47,732 nt of DNA from positions 1-47,732 of the forward strand of contig JAHDXO010000071.1 of assembly GCA_023382975.1 (NCBI GenBank), given 5' to 3'. Shown here one piece after another: positions 35,236 to 42,378 of the stretch. Both the position numbers and the translations under genes were made by a program. Under the pieces are notes generated by a model that saw nothing but the letters and a program-made list of their open reading frames with translations, was not told the DNA's origin and made no database searches. Numbering within the stretch: the stretch's first letter is position 1; every line of letters begins with the position of its first letter. This stretch comes from Pirellulaceae bacterium (lineage in GTDB: Bacteria > Planctomycetota > Planctomycetia > Pirellulales > Pirellulaceae).

Positions 35236-35466
35236 GGTGATCGGATTCCGTTCGGGATCGAGGTGGGTGAGGTGTTGGGATTGTACCACGTTCCGCGGTG
35301 TCGCGTCCACGTGAAGCGCTGCTCGGCGGGCAAGCCCGTGGCGGCTGCTCGATCATCTGCCAAGCAACCGCCCCGCCTCTTGCCTCTCAAGTCTCGCCCC
35401 TCCCCGCTGGCCGCAGAGCGCGACCAGCTCTCGACACGAACTGCCCGGGCATGGCCCAACCACACC

Positions 35467-35511
35467 TTGACGGAAACATCGTGGCCGCTATATTCTATAC
35501 CTATTGGTGTA
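35467..35511 (+). promoter_or_regulatory. Promoter and overlapping dyad upstream of the NO reductase gene
   Basis: TTGACG (35467-35472) and TATATT (35489-35494) are 16 nt apart, a good sigma-70 pair. Directly after, TATACC-TATT-GGTGTA (35496-35511) forms a near-perfect 6-4-6 dyad over the predicted start site, where a repressor could act. It lies ~110 nt before the gene start. The rest of 35236-35619 shows no gene. Confidence 0.5.
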
Positions 35512-35619
35512 CGATCTACCGCCGGAGTGGATGCATTCGGGTTCTAATGTCCGCAAGTATCCATCCGGTCTGGTTTCACGTGTGAAGTCTATCATGCCAG
35601 CTCCGAAAGGAAGTGTCTT

Positions 35620-38013
35620 ATGGGATACACGAAACTCTGGTTCGGTCTTGGGACCGTGATCGTGCTGTCGTTCGTCGTGCTGGGATACTACGGGCGAGAG
35701 ATCTACCGGCAAGCTCCGCCGATCCCGGAGCAGGTGGTGACCGATACGGGACAGGTTCTCTTCTCAGGTCAGGATATTCGCGACGGACAGAACGTCTGGC
35801 AATCGTTGGGTGGCCAGCAGCTTGGCAGCATCTGGGGACACGGCGCCTACGTGGCTCCGGATTGGTCGGCGGACTGGCTCCATCGTGAATGTGTCTGGCT
35901 GTTGGATTGCTGGAGCCAGCGGGAACACGGCAGGTTCTACGAAGATTTGACGACGTCCCAGCAGGCAGAGTTGCGAGCGAAGCTGCGAGAGACGATTCGC
36001 ACCAATACGTATGACTCGACCCGCGGCCAACTCGTGGTTTCGTCCGACCGAGCCGCGGCGATCGATGCGGTGGGACGCTACTATGCGACGATTCTTGGCG
36101 ACGCGACCGAGTTTCCCGACGATGTTGCGCGTTTCGCCGACGGCGGCATGACGCCCGACGAGTTGCGGAATGCCTACGCAATTCCGAAGCTGACTGTGCG
36201 CGACCCCGAGCGTCAACGACTGTTCAATGCATTCGTATTCTGGGCTGCCTGGGCCTGCGGAACCGAGCGCCCCGGGGACGCCGTTGCAGGGAGTGCAATT
36301 CGCCTCGCTTCGCTGGCTCCTCCGGTCACCTACACCAACAACTGGCCTGCTGAATCGCTGATCGACAACCGTCCCAGCGGCGCCATTGTGATCTGGTCGG
36401 TGGTCAGTTTCGTGGTGCTGCTGGCGGGGATTGGGGCGCTCGCCTGGTACTACGCGGTGCTCAAGAACCGCGAGGAAGAGCCCAGTTCGTTGCCGGCCAC
36501 CGATCCTCTGCTGGGACTGCGGCCGACGCCTTCGATGAAGGCGACGCTCAAGTATTTCTGGGTTGTCGCGGCGCTGATTGTTGTTCAGGTAGGTTTGGGA
36601 GCCGTGACGGCTCATTACGGCGTCGAGGGCGAGGGATTCTACGGATTCCCGCTGGCCGATTGGCTACCGTATTCGGTCACTCGGACCTGGCACACGCAAC
36701 TGGCGATTTTTTGGATCGCCACGGCTTGGCTGGCGACCGGGTTGTTCATCGGCCCGGCCGTCTCTGGCTTTGAACCGAAGTACCAGCGCGCGGGAGTGAA
36801 TCTGCTTTTCATCTGCCTGCTGATCATCGTCGGCGGAACGCTGTTTGGAACGTGGTTCGCCACCCGGCAGCGAATGAGCCTGGAGATGAACTACTGGTTC
36901 GGGCACCAGGGTTACGAATATGTCGACCTGGGGCGGTTCTGGCAACTGTTCCTGCTTGTTGGGCTGTTCCTTTGGTTGGCGTTGATGGGTCGAGCCTTGG
37001 CGCCGGCGTTCCGCAACAAGGAGGAGAACAAGCATCTGCTGGCCTTGTTCGTCGTGGCTTCGGCGGCGATCGCCCTGTTCTACGGGGCGGGCATCATGTG
37101 GGGACGTCAGACGAATCTGGCGATCGCCGAGTACTGGCGATGGTGGGTGGTTCACCTGTGGGTGGAGGGATTCTTCGAGGTGTTTGCGACCGTCGTGATC
37201 GCCTTTCTCTTCACACGAATGGGGCTCTTGCGCACGAGCACGGCGACGGCGGCGGTGCTGTTTTCCAGCACGATCTTCTTGACCGGCGGGATCATCGGCA
37301 CGTTCCACCATCTGTATTTCACGGGGACGCCTACGGCCGTTCTGGCACTTGGCGCGACGTTCAGCGCGTTGGAGGTAGTCCCGCTGGTGCTGATCGGATT
37401 CGAAGCGTACGAGAACTTGACGCTCAGCCGCGCGCGGCCGTGGGTGAAGGCCTACAAATGGCCGATCTACTTCTTCATTGGCGTGGCGTTCTGGAACCTG
37501 GTCGGTGCCGGCCTGTTCGGATTCCTGATCAATCCGCCCATTGCACTCTATTACATGCAGGGGCTGAACACGACGCCCGTCCACGGTCATACGGCGTTAT
37601 TCGGTGTGTACGGACTGCTGGGAATGGGGCTGCTGTTGTTTTGTCTCAAGGGGCTCGGAACTCACCACGTCTGGCGAACCGGCGTGCTGAGTATATCGTT
37701 CTGGGCGATCAACATCGGCCTGGCGCTGATGGTGCTCATGTCGCTGCTCCCCGTCGGTCTGGCGCAGACATGGGCCAGCGTCGAGTACGGTCTGTGGTAT
37801 GCAAGATCCGCCGAATTCCTCCAGAACGAGACGCTGCATCTTCTGCGCTGGCTGCGAGTCGTCGGCGACACGGTGTTTGCGGTGGGCATCTTCGGCTTTG
37901 TCTGGTTCGTGGCCGGCCTGAAGACAGGTTGGTCCATCGCGGATCGGCGCGAGGAACTCGGCGAGGCGATCGAAACATCGGACCCGCGCGACGCGGGCGG
38001 GAGCAGCGAATGA
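35620..38013 (+). CDS. norZ: Quinol-dependent nitric oxide reductase (qNOR)
   Basis: The 797-residue integral membrane enzyme reduces two NO to N2O with electrons from quinol. The ribosome-binding site is AAAGGAA. An N-terminal helix leads into a periplasmic cytochrome-c-like fold without CxxCH (QNVWQSLGGQQLGSIWGHGA), the qNOR hallmark. A heme-copper-oxidase-like core of ~12 helices follows. Likely ligands are H358 (RTWHTQ, heme b), H512 with E516 (HLWVE, FeB site), H563/H564 (TFHHLYF), and H655/H657 (VHGHTALFG). All are present, so it should be active. The stop overlaps the start of the radical SAM gene (ATGA). Its main role is probably NO detoxification, as no nitrite reductase is in view. 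Confidence 0.94.
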   Translation: MGYTKLWFGLGTVIVLSFVVLGYYGREIYRQAPPIPEQVVTDTGQVLFSGQDIRDGQNVWQSLGGQQLGSIWGHGAYVAPDWSADWLHRECVWLLDCWSQREHGRFYEDLTTSQQAELRAKLRETIRTNTYDSTRGQLVVSSDRAAAIDAVGRYYATILGDATEFPDDVARFADGGMTPDELRNAYAIPKLTVRDPERQRLFNAFVFWAAWACGTERPGDAVAGSAIRLASLAPPVTYTNNWPAESLIDNRPSGAIVIWSVVSFVVLLAGIGALAWYYAVLKNREEEPSSLPATDPLLGLRPTPSMKATLKYFWVVAALIVVQVGLGAVTAHYGVEGEGFYGFPLADWLPYSVTRTWHTQLAIFWIATAWLATGLFIGPAVSGFEPKYQRAGVNLLFICLLIIVGGTLFGTWFATRQRMSLEMNYWFGHQGYEYVDLGRFWQLFLLVGLFLWLALMGRALAPAFRNKEENKHLLALFVVASAAIALFYGAGIMWGRQTNLAIAEYWRWWVVHLWVEGFFEVFATVVIAFLFTRMGLLRTSTATAAVLFSSTIFLTGGIIGTFHHLYFTGTPTAVLALGATFSALEVVPLVLIGFEAYENLTLSRARPWVKAYKWPIYFFIGVAFWNLVGAGLFGFLINPPIALYYMQGLNTTPVHGHTALFGVYGLLGMGLLLFCLKGLGTHHVWRTGVLSISFWAINIGLALMVLMSLLPVGLAQTWASVEYGLWYARSAEFLQNETLHLLRWLRVVGDTVFAVGIFGFVWFVAGLKTGWSIADRREELGEAIETSDPRDAGGSSE

Positions 38014-39119
38014 AACCGGAAGCACGTCGGAAACCCGGCGACTATACGCGCCGCGACTTCGATCACAGCCCGTTCGTTGTGTTCTACGAGTTGACGCAGG
38101 CGTGCGACCTGGTGTGCAAGCACTGCCGTGCGTGCGCCCAGCCGGCGCGGTCGCCGGACGAGTTGGATTCGCGACAGGCCCGGCAACTGCTGGAACAACT
38201 GGCCACGTTTCCCAAGCCGCCGATGCTGGTCCTGACCGGCGGCGACCCGCTCAAACGTCCCGATGTGTACGAACTGGTCGAGCACGGCGTCGGCCTGGGG
38301 CTGGACGTGGCGATGACGCCGTCGGCCACGCCGCTGGTGACCGCCGAGGCCTTGCAGCGGCTGCGCGCGGCCGGACTGCACCGGCTGGCGCTTAGCCTGG
38401 ACGGGGTGGATGCCGCCACGCACGATGCCTTCCGCGGCGTGCGCGGCAGCTTTGACCGCACCCTGGAAATCCTGGCCGAAGCCCGCCGCATCGGACTGCC
38501 GCTGCAGGTGAACACGACCATCGCCGCGTCGAACGTCCATCAGGTCGACGCGCTGGCCGAGATGCTGTCGAGTCGCGGGATCGTACTCTGGTCGGTGTTC
38601 TTCCTGGTCCCGGTCGGACGCGGCCAGGAATTGGAACGGATCTCTCCGCTGCAATACGAAGAGGTCTTCGAACGGCTGTGGCACCACGCCCAGCGGCAGT
38701 CCTACGGAATCAAGACGACCGAGGCGCCACAGTACCGCCGCTTCGTGCTGCAGCGACAGGGAAATCCTCAGCGGGCTCCCGTCAGCGCCGGCACCAACGG
38801 ACAGCAGCGGGCCCCGCTAGGCATCAACGATGGCCGCGGCGTGATGTTCATCAGCCATCAGGGAGTGATCTATCCCAGCGGATTCCTGCCCGTGCTCTGC
38901 GGACAATTCCCCCGCGATTCGGTTGTCGATGTCTACCAGCGTCATCCGAGCTTTCAGGCCTTGCGAGACGCCAATCGTCTACAGGGCAAGTGCGGCCGTT
39001 GCGAGTTCCGCCACGTGTGCGGTGGCAGCCGCGCCCGCTCGTTCGCGTTGACCGGCGACATGCTTGCCAGCGAACCCGATTGTCCCTATCAGCCCCAAGC
39101 GGATTGCGCAGCGGGGTGA
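38010..39119 (+). CDS. Radical SAM/SPASM protein (NirJ/AhbD-like)
   Basis: The 369-residue protein has the radical SAM [4Fe-4S] motif CDLVCKHC (C32, C36, C39), followed by LTGGDPLKRPD and SLDGVDAATHDAFRG. The C-terminal SPASM-type cysteine set includes CGRCEFRHVCGG and a later Cys. It resembles proteins related to NirJ/AhbD, which act in heme d1 and alternative heme synthesis, and to other uncharacterised SPASM proteins. It overlaps norZ by 4 nt, so the product is coupled to the heme-containing NO reductase; a heme-linked job is a reasonable inference but unproven. The gene end faces the P450 gene, 24 nt away. Confidence 0.85.
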   Translation: MKPEARRKPGDYTRRDFDHSPFVVFYELTQACDLVCKHCRACAQPARSPDELDSRQARQLLEQLATFPKPPMLVLTGGDPLKRPDVYELVEHGVGLGLDVAMTPSATPLVTAEALQRLRAAGLHRLALSLDGVDAATHDAFRGVRGSFDRTLEILAEARRIGLPLQVNTTIAASNVHQVDALAEMLSSRGIVLWSVFFLVPVGRGQELERISPLQYEEVFERLWHHAQRQSYGIKTTEAPQYRRFVLQRQGNPQRAPVSAGTNGQQRAPLGINDGRGVMFISHQGVIYPSGFLPVLCGQFPRDSVVDVYQRHPSFQALRDANRLQGKCGRCEFRHVCGGSRARSFALTGDMLASEPDCPYQPQADCAAG

Positions 39120-39143
39120 CCTGCGCCCGAACGAAGACGGTCT

Positions 39144-40313
39144 CTATCCGTCCAATCGGATCACCGAGGGCAACGACGCGAATCCGCTCGCGGGGTAGGT
39201 GGCGAGCACGGGTGGATGCCCAGGCGCCAATTCGATCTGCGCGGATCGCTCTAGCAAGCTCTCCAAGGCAACCCGCAGCTCCAGACGCGCCAAAGGTGCG
39301 CCGGGACATACATGAATGCCCGCGCCGTACAGGAGATTCTGACGCGAGTCCCGGTCCCAGCGAAACTCATCCGGAGCGGCGAACACCGCTGGATCGCGGT
39401 TGGCGGCGACCCAGACCAACGAAATGCGCTCGCCAGCGGGAATCCGCCGCCCGCCGATGTCAACGGGGCACCTCGTGATCCGGCGGTTCGTGACCAGCGG
39501 TCCATGGATGCGGAGCATCTCGTCGATCGCCTGGGGAACCAGGGACGGACAGAAACGCAATTGATCCTGCAGGTCGGGGTGCGTCGCCAAATAGTGAACG
39601 CAGATCCCAAGCGATGCGGAAATGGTGCCAATCTCGCCGACGGTCCAGTTGCGAAGGATGCTGGCGATCTCTTCTCCCGTCAGCGGTCGGTCCCAAACGC
39701 GGTCGTGCATCAGGGAAGCGGTGATGTCGTCCTCCGGCCGCGCGCCGGCGTCGCGGCGGGTTTGAAGCAAGTGTTCGATCAACTGCTCGAAATCCGCCGC
39801 GATCTCGGCCAGCGCCGCCTGATCCTGCGCCAAGGTGGCGTCGTGGTTCCTGTCCGTCCAGCGGATCAGGATCGCGTGCAAGTCGCGAGGCCAGCCGAGA
39901 AAGGCGCATTGAGCCAGCGCGGCCAGCGGTCGGGCCCAACGGTCCATCAGATCGACCGGCTGCCCGGCGGGCAGTTCCTGGGCAAGGTCATTCGCAATCG
40001 CGCGGCAGACCGGCTCGAACGCTTCCATCCGCTGGGCAGAGAAATACGGTTCGATGATCTTCCGGAATTCGGTGTGCTCCGGCGGGTCCAGGCCATGAGG
40101 GACCGAAGGGTGCCGGGAAGCCGCGTTGCTGAACGTGTGATGGTCGCCCAAAGCGCGCGTGACATCCTCATGCCGCAGCAGCGACCAATGCAGGAATTCG
40201 CTGTACGCCACAGGACAATGGTCTCGCATCCGATCGTAGGCAGCAAGCTGGTCGCGTTGCACATGGTCGCTGCGCGGATCCCAGTCGGCAGGCGGCGGTT
40301 GCTCGAGCGTCAT
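39144..40313 (-). CDS. Soluble cytochrome P450 lacking the I-helix acid
   Basis: The 389-residue soluble heme protein starts with AAGGAGAG 8 nt upstream. It shows the ExxR motif at E265-R268, the PERF-like region (APDEFRWDRD) and the heme-ligand loop LLYGAGIHVCPGAPLARLEL with C336. The I-helix reads GEIGT at 226-230 where O2-activating P450s usually have (A/G)Gx(D/E)T: the acid is Gly, the Thr is kept. Fungal NO-reducing P450s also lack this acid. It is the last gene of a racemase-GNAT-hemerythrin-P450 run and ends close to the norZ operon. No redox partner gene is adjacent. The substrate is unknown; NO chemistry, peroxygenase activity or ordinary hydroxylation all remain possible. Confidence 0.9.
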   Translation of the reverse strand: MTLEQPPPADWDPRSDHVQRDQLAAYDRMRDHCPVAYSEFLHWSLLRHEDVTRALGDHHTFSNAASRHPSVPHGLDPPEHTEFRKIIEPYFSAQRMEAFEPVCRAIANDLAQELPAGQPVDLMDRWARPLAALAQCAFLGWPRDLHAILIRWTDRNHDATLAQDQAALAEIAADFEQLIEHLLQTRRDAGARPEDDITASLMHDRVWDRPLTGEEIASILRNWTVGEIGTISASLGICVHYLATHPDLQDQLRFCPSLVPQAIDEMLRIHGPLVTNRRITRCPVDIGGRRIPAGERISLVWVAANRDPAVFAAPDEFRWDRDSRQNLLYGAGIHVCPGAPLARLELRVALESLLERSAQIELAPGHPPVLATYPASGFASLPSVIRLDG

Positions 40314-40360
40314 GCTACGGTCTCTCCTTTTTCGGAACCCTGCAAAGAAAACCTGCTCGA

Positions 40361-40954
40361 CTACAAAACATCCTGCTCCAACGAAGGCTCCGTTGCGTCC
40401 CCCAAACTCGTAAGCGAACGCCGCCGCCGCATCTCCTCGCCGAGCTCGCGAATTTGCCCGGGTTCGAGTATGCGGGATGCAACCGCAAAGATCCGCTGCT
40501 CTTCATGCTGAATGTGGGTCGTATAGATTGTTGTCAGCTCATCGAGCGCCGTCTGGAGACTTTTTCGTTGAACGTCATCCAGTCGGCCCGTTTCGAGCCA
40601 ACTGCGCACCACCCGGTCGATCAGCGAATGGAACGTTTCGCAGCGGCGGTGATCACTTTCCAGCACGTCCAGATCTGCCATGATCGCACAGGACTCCGCG
40701 TCGTCGGAGCCTCGCATCCGCGGAAACAGCGACTGCTCTTCATCAGCCGTGTGGCGCGGCGCAAAATTCGCGAAGTAGTCGAGCGCAGCTTCCAGCGCAC
40801 GACGGCCGTGATCATCGAGCTCGCTTCGGACGAAACTTCGTTCGACCTTTCGCAAGACATCGAGAAAATGCTCGATCCGCCGGTGGCAGTCCTTCAGCAT
40901 CTCGATCGGCTCGCTGAAACTGGCGAGCGGTTTGTCACCCAGGTTGACGGCCAT
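40361..40954 (-). CDS. Hemerythrin-like (HHE) domain protein
   Basis: The start at MAVNLGDKPL (197 residues) has AAGGAG upstream; the longer frame is not protein-like. The four-helix bundle shows likely di-iron ligands: H24 (KDCHRRIEH), H68 and E72 (RHTADEE), H102 (ESDHRRCE) and H147/H150/E151 (HIQHEEQ). Such HHE proteins bind or sense O2 or NO, or repair iron-sulfur clusters (YtfE/ScdA-like), in the cytoplasm. Its setting between a P450 and a GNAT gene, in a block with qNOR and an NnrS-like protein, favours a nitrosative-stress role. The gap to the P450 is 47 nt. Confidence 0.85.
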   Translation of the reverse strand: MAVNLGDKPLASFSEPIEMLKDCHRRIEHFLDVLRKVERSFVRSELDDHGRRALEAALDYFANFAPRHTADEEQSLFPRMRGSDDAESCAIMADLDVLESDHRRCETFHSLIDRVVRSWLETGRLDDVQRKSLQTALDELTTIYTTHIQHEEQRIFAVASRILEPGQIRELGEEMRRRRSLTSLGDATEPSLEQDVL

Positions 40955-40967
40955 CCTAAATGTCTCC

Positions 40968-41369
40968 TTACGGTGAAGGTGTTTCGGTGTTTTCCGTCGC
41001 ATTTCTTTGACGGGACGCTTCCACGAGATCTGCGAACTCGGGATTCCTCTCGATGAACGCGGCGACGTAAGAGCAGCGCGGAACAACCTTCCAGCAGCGT
41101 TTTCGTGCTTCGTCCAGCGCGGCGCGGACCAGACGGGCGGCGACACCGCGTCCGCGCAGTCCTTCCGGAACCAACGTATGGACGAACGTGGCGCAATTGC
41201 CATCCAGGGTGTACGCGAGGAAGGCCGAAGGACCATCCCCGGCCAGCGTGTCAAATCGCCGAAGATCGGCATGGTGCGTGACGGAAAGCGGTTCCGTCCT
41301 GCTGGGCGCCAAACCGCGAATCTCGGGTTGGTTGTCTTCGGAGTCATTCTTCCGATCGGTCGTACTCAT
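40968..41369 (-). CDS. GNAT-family N-acetyltransferase (YjdJ-like)
   Basis: A small 133-residue protein with the acetyl-CoA binding signature in VPEGLRGRGVAARLVRAAL (RGxGxA). A preceding strand-turn (FLAYTLDGNCATFVHTLV) and a following CSYVAAFIERNPEF segment are typical of the compact GNAT proteins related to YjdJ. The substrate is unknown. The first ~25 residues overlap the upstream racemase-like gene by 26 nt, which implies tight coupling; the stop is 13 nt before the hemerythrin start. Confidence 0.85.
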   Translation of the reverse strand: MSTTDRKNDSEDNQPEIRGLAPSRTEPLSVTHHADLRRFDTLAGDGPSAFLAYTLDGNCATFVHTLVPEGLRGRGVAARLVRAALDEARKRCWKVVPRCSYVAAFIERNPEFADLVEASRQRNATENTETPSP

Positions 41370-42132
41370 GAATGAAATCCTTCAAGTAACACACCGGACT
41401 GGAAGGCTCGGGCAGGTCATCTTCGTCGTCCGCGGTCGCCTGTCCACGCAGCGCGAACTCCAAAATCGCCTCGGCATGAATCTGGGTCGTGTCGTACAAA
41501 GGCAGGGGCGTATCCTGCGCTTTGATCAGCAGGCTCAACTCGGTGCATCCCAGGATGACAGATTCCACCCCCGAATGCTCCAGATCCCGGAGCATCGCCG
41601 TCACGGTCTCGCGGGACGATGCCTGGATCAAGCCGTGCGACAATTCCTCCCAGATCATCCGGTCCAGTTCCTCACGACACGAAGGTTCCGGCACCTGGGT
41701 TTCAATTCCGCACGCCGCAAAGTGCTTCTGAAAAAAGCCGAATTCCATCGTGGCCTTGGTACCCAGAAGCGCCACGTTGCGCCGTCCGTCCCGCCGCAGC
41801 GCCCCCGCGGTCGCGTCCATGATGGTGAGGATCTCCAACGGTGCAGAATCGCGAAAGTATTCAAAGGCGTTGTGTGGAGTGTTGGCCAGAATGGCGGCAA
41901 AGTCAGCGCCGGCGTTTTTTAGCCGATCCATTGCCGTCAGCAGAATGGCAGCAACACGATCCCAACGGTTGTTCTCAAACAACGTGACCAGTTGCTGCAG
42001 ATTCAGGCTGGTCAGAACAATCTCCGGAAAATTCAGCCCGCCGAACGTGCGGTTATATTCCCGGCAGAGAATACGGTAGTAATGAACCGTTGACTCGGGA
42101 CTCAATCCGCCGATCAGACCGATTCGTTTCAT
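41344..42132 (-). CDS. Aspartate/glutamate racemase-like protein
   Basis: The 262-residue protein opens with IGLIGGLSPEST, typical of the aspartate/glutamate racemase fold (YgeA-like). It has ILANTPHNAF at 81-90 and the conserved GCTEL with C196. Most members use two catalytic residues (Cys/Cys, or Thr/Cys in YgeA); here the first position is A83, so ordinary two-base racemisation is doubtful. The protein may be a one-base enzyme or have another function. It is first in the racemase-GNAT-hemerythrin-P450 run and divergent from the NnrS-like gene. Confidence 0.85.
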   Translation of the reverse strand: MKRIGLIGGLSPESTVHYYRILCREYNRTFGGLNFPEIVLTSLNLQQLVTLFENNRWDRVAAILLTAMDRLKNAGADFAAILANTPHNAFEYFRDSAPLEILTIMDATAGALRRDGRRNVALLGTKATMEFGFFQKHFAACGIETQVPEPSCREELDRMIWEELSHGLIQASSRETVTAMLRDLEHSGVESVILGCTELSLLIKAQDTPLPLYDTTQIHAEAILEFALRGQATADDEDDLPEPSSPVCYLKDFIHEYDRSEE

Positions 42133-42201
42133 TGGTCAGTATTTTCTTTCCGCCGCACCGATTCGACGGCGAGTTTCCCAGCAATTGCGAGACACTGCTG
42201 A

Positions 42202-42223
42202 ATTCGTGCTTTAATGCACGAAT
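42202..42223. promoter_or_regulatory. 22-bp palindromic operator in the divergent NnrS/racemase promoter region
   Basis: ATTCGTGC (42202-42209) and GCACGAAT (42216-42223) are perfect inverted repeats around TTTAAT; 10 of 11 symmetric positions match. The CGTGC-N6-GCACG layout is the size of CRP/FNR-family sites. It sits about 70 nt from one start codon and 155 nt from the other. A second, weaker dyad, ATTGTGTCAACACGAT, lies at 42257-42272. No regulator gene is adjacent. Confidence 0.65.
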
Positions 42224-42378
42224 GCACAATTGCCAAGTTCCTATCAGTCTTCTAACATTGTGTCAACACGATGAACGACTGTTTCCGGATGAAGCTGCTT
42301 TCAAATGCCTCGGAATCTACCCGCCGAGCAGGATCGCGAGTCGAAGAAATGCGCGTGGGTTGAAGCCAGGAGATTGAA

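Noticed and set aside
36852..39119. A single 755-codon frame running into the radical SAM gene
   Set aside because: The first half is an out-of-frame reading of norZ; the real start is the ATG at 38010 overlapping the norZ stop.
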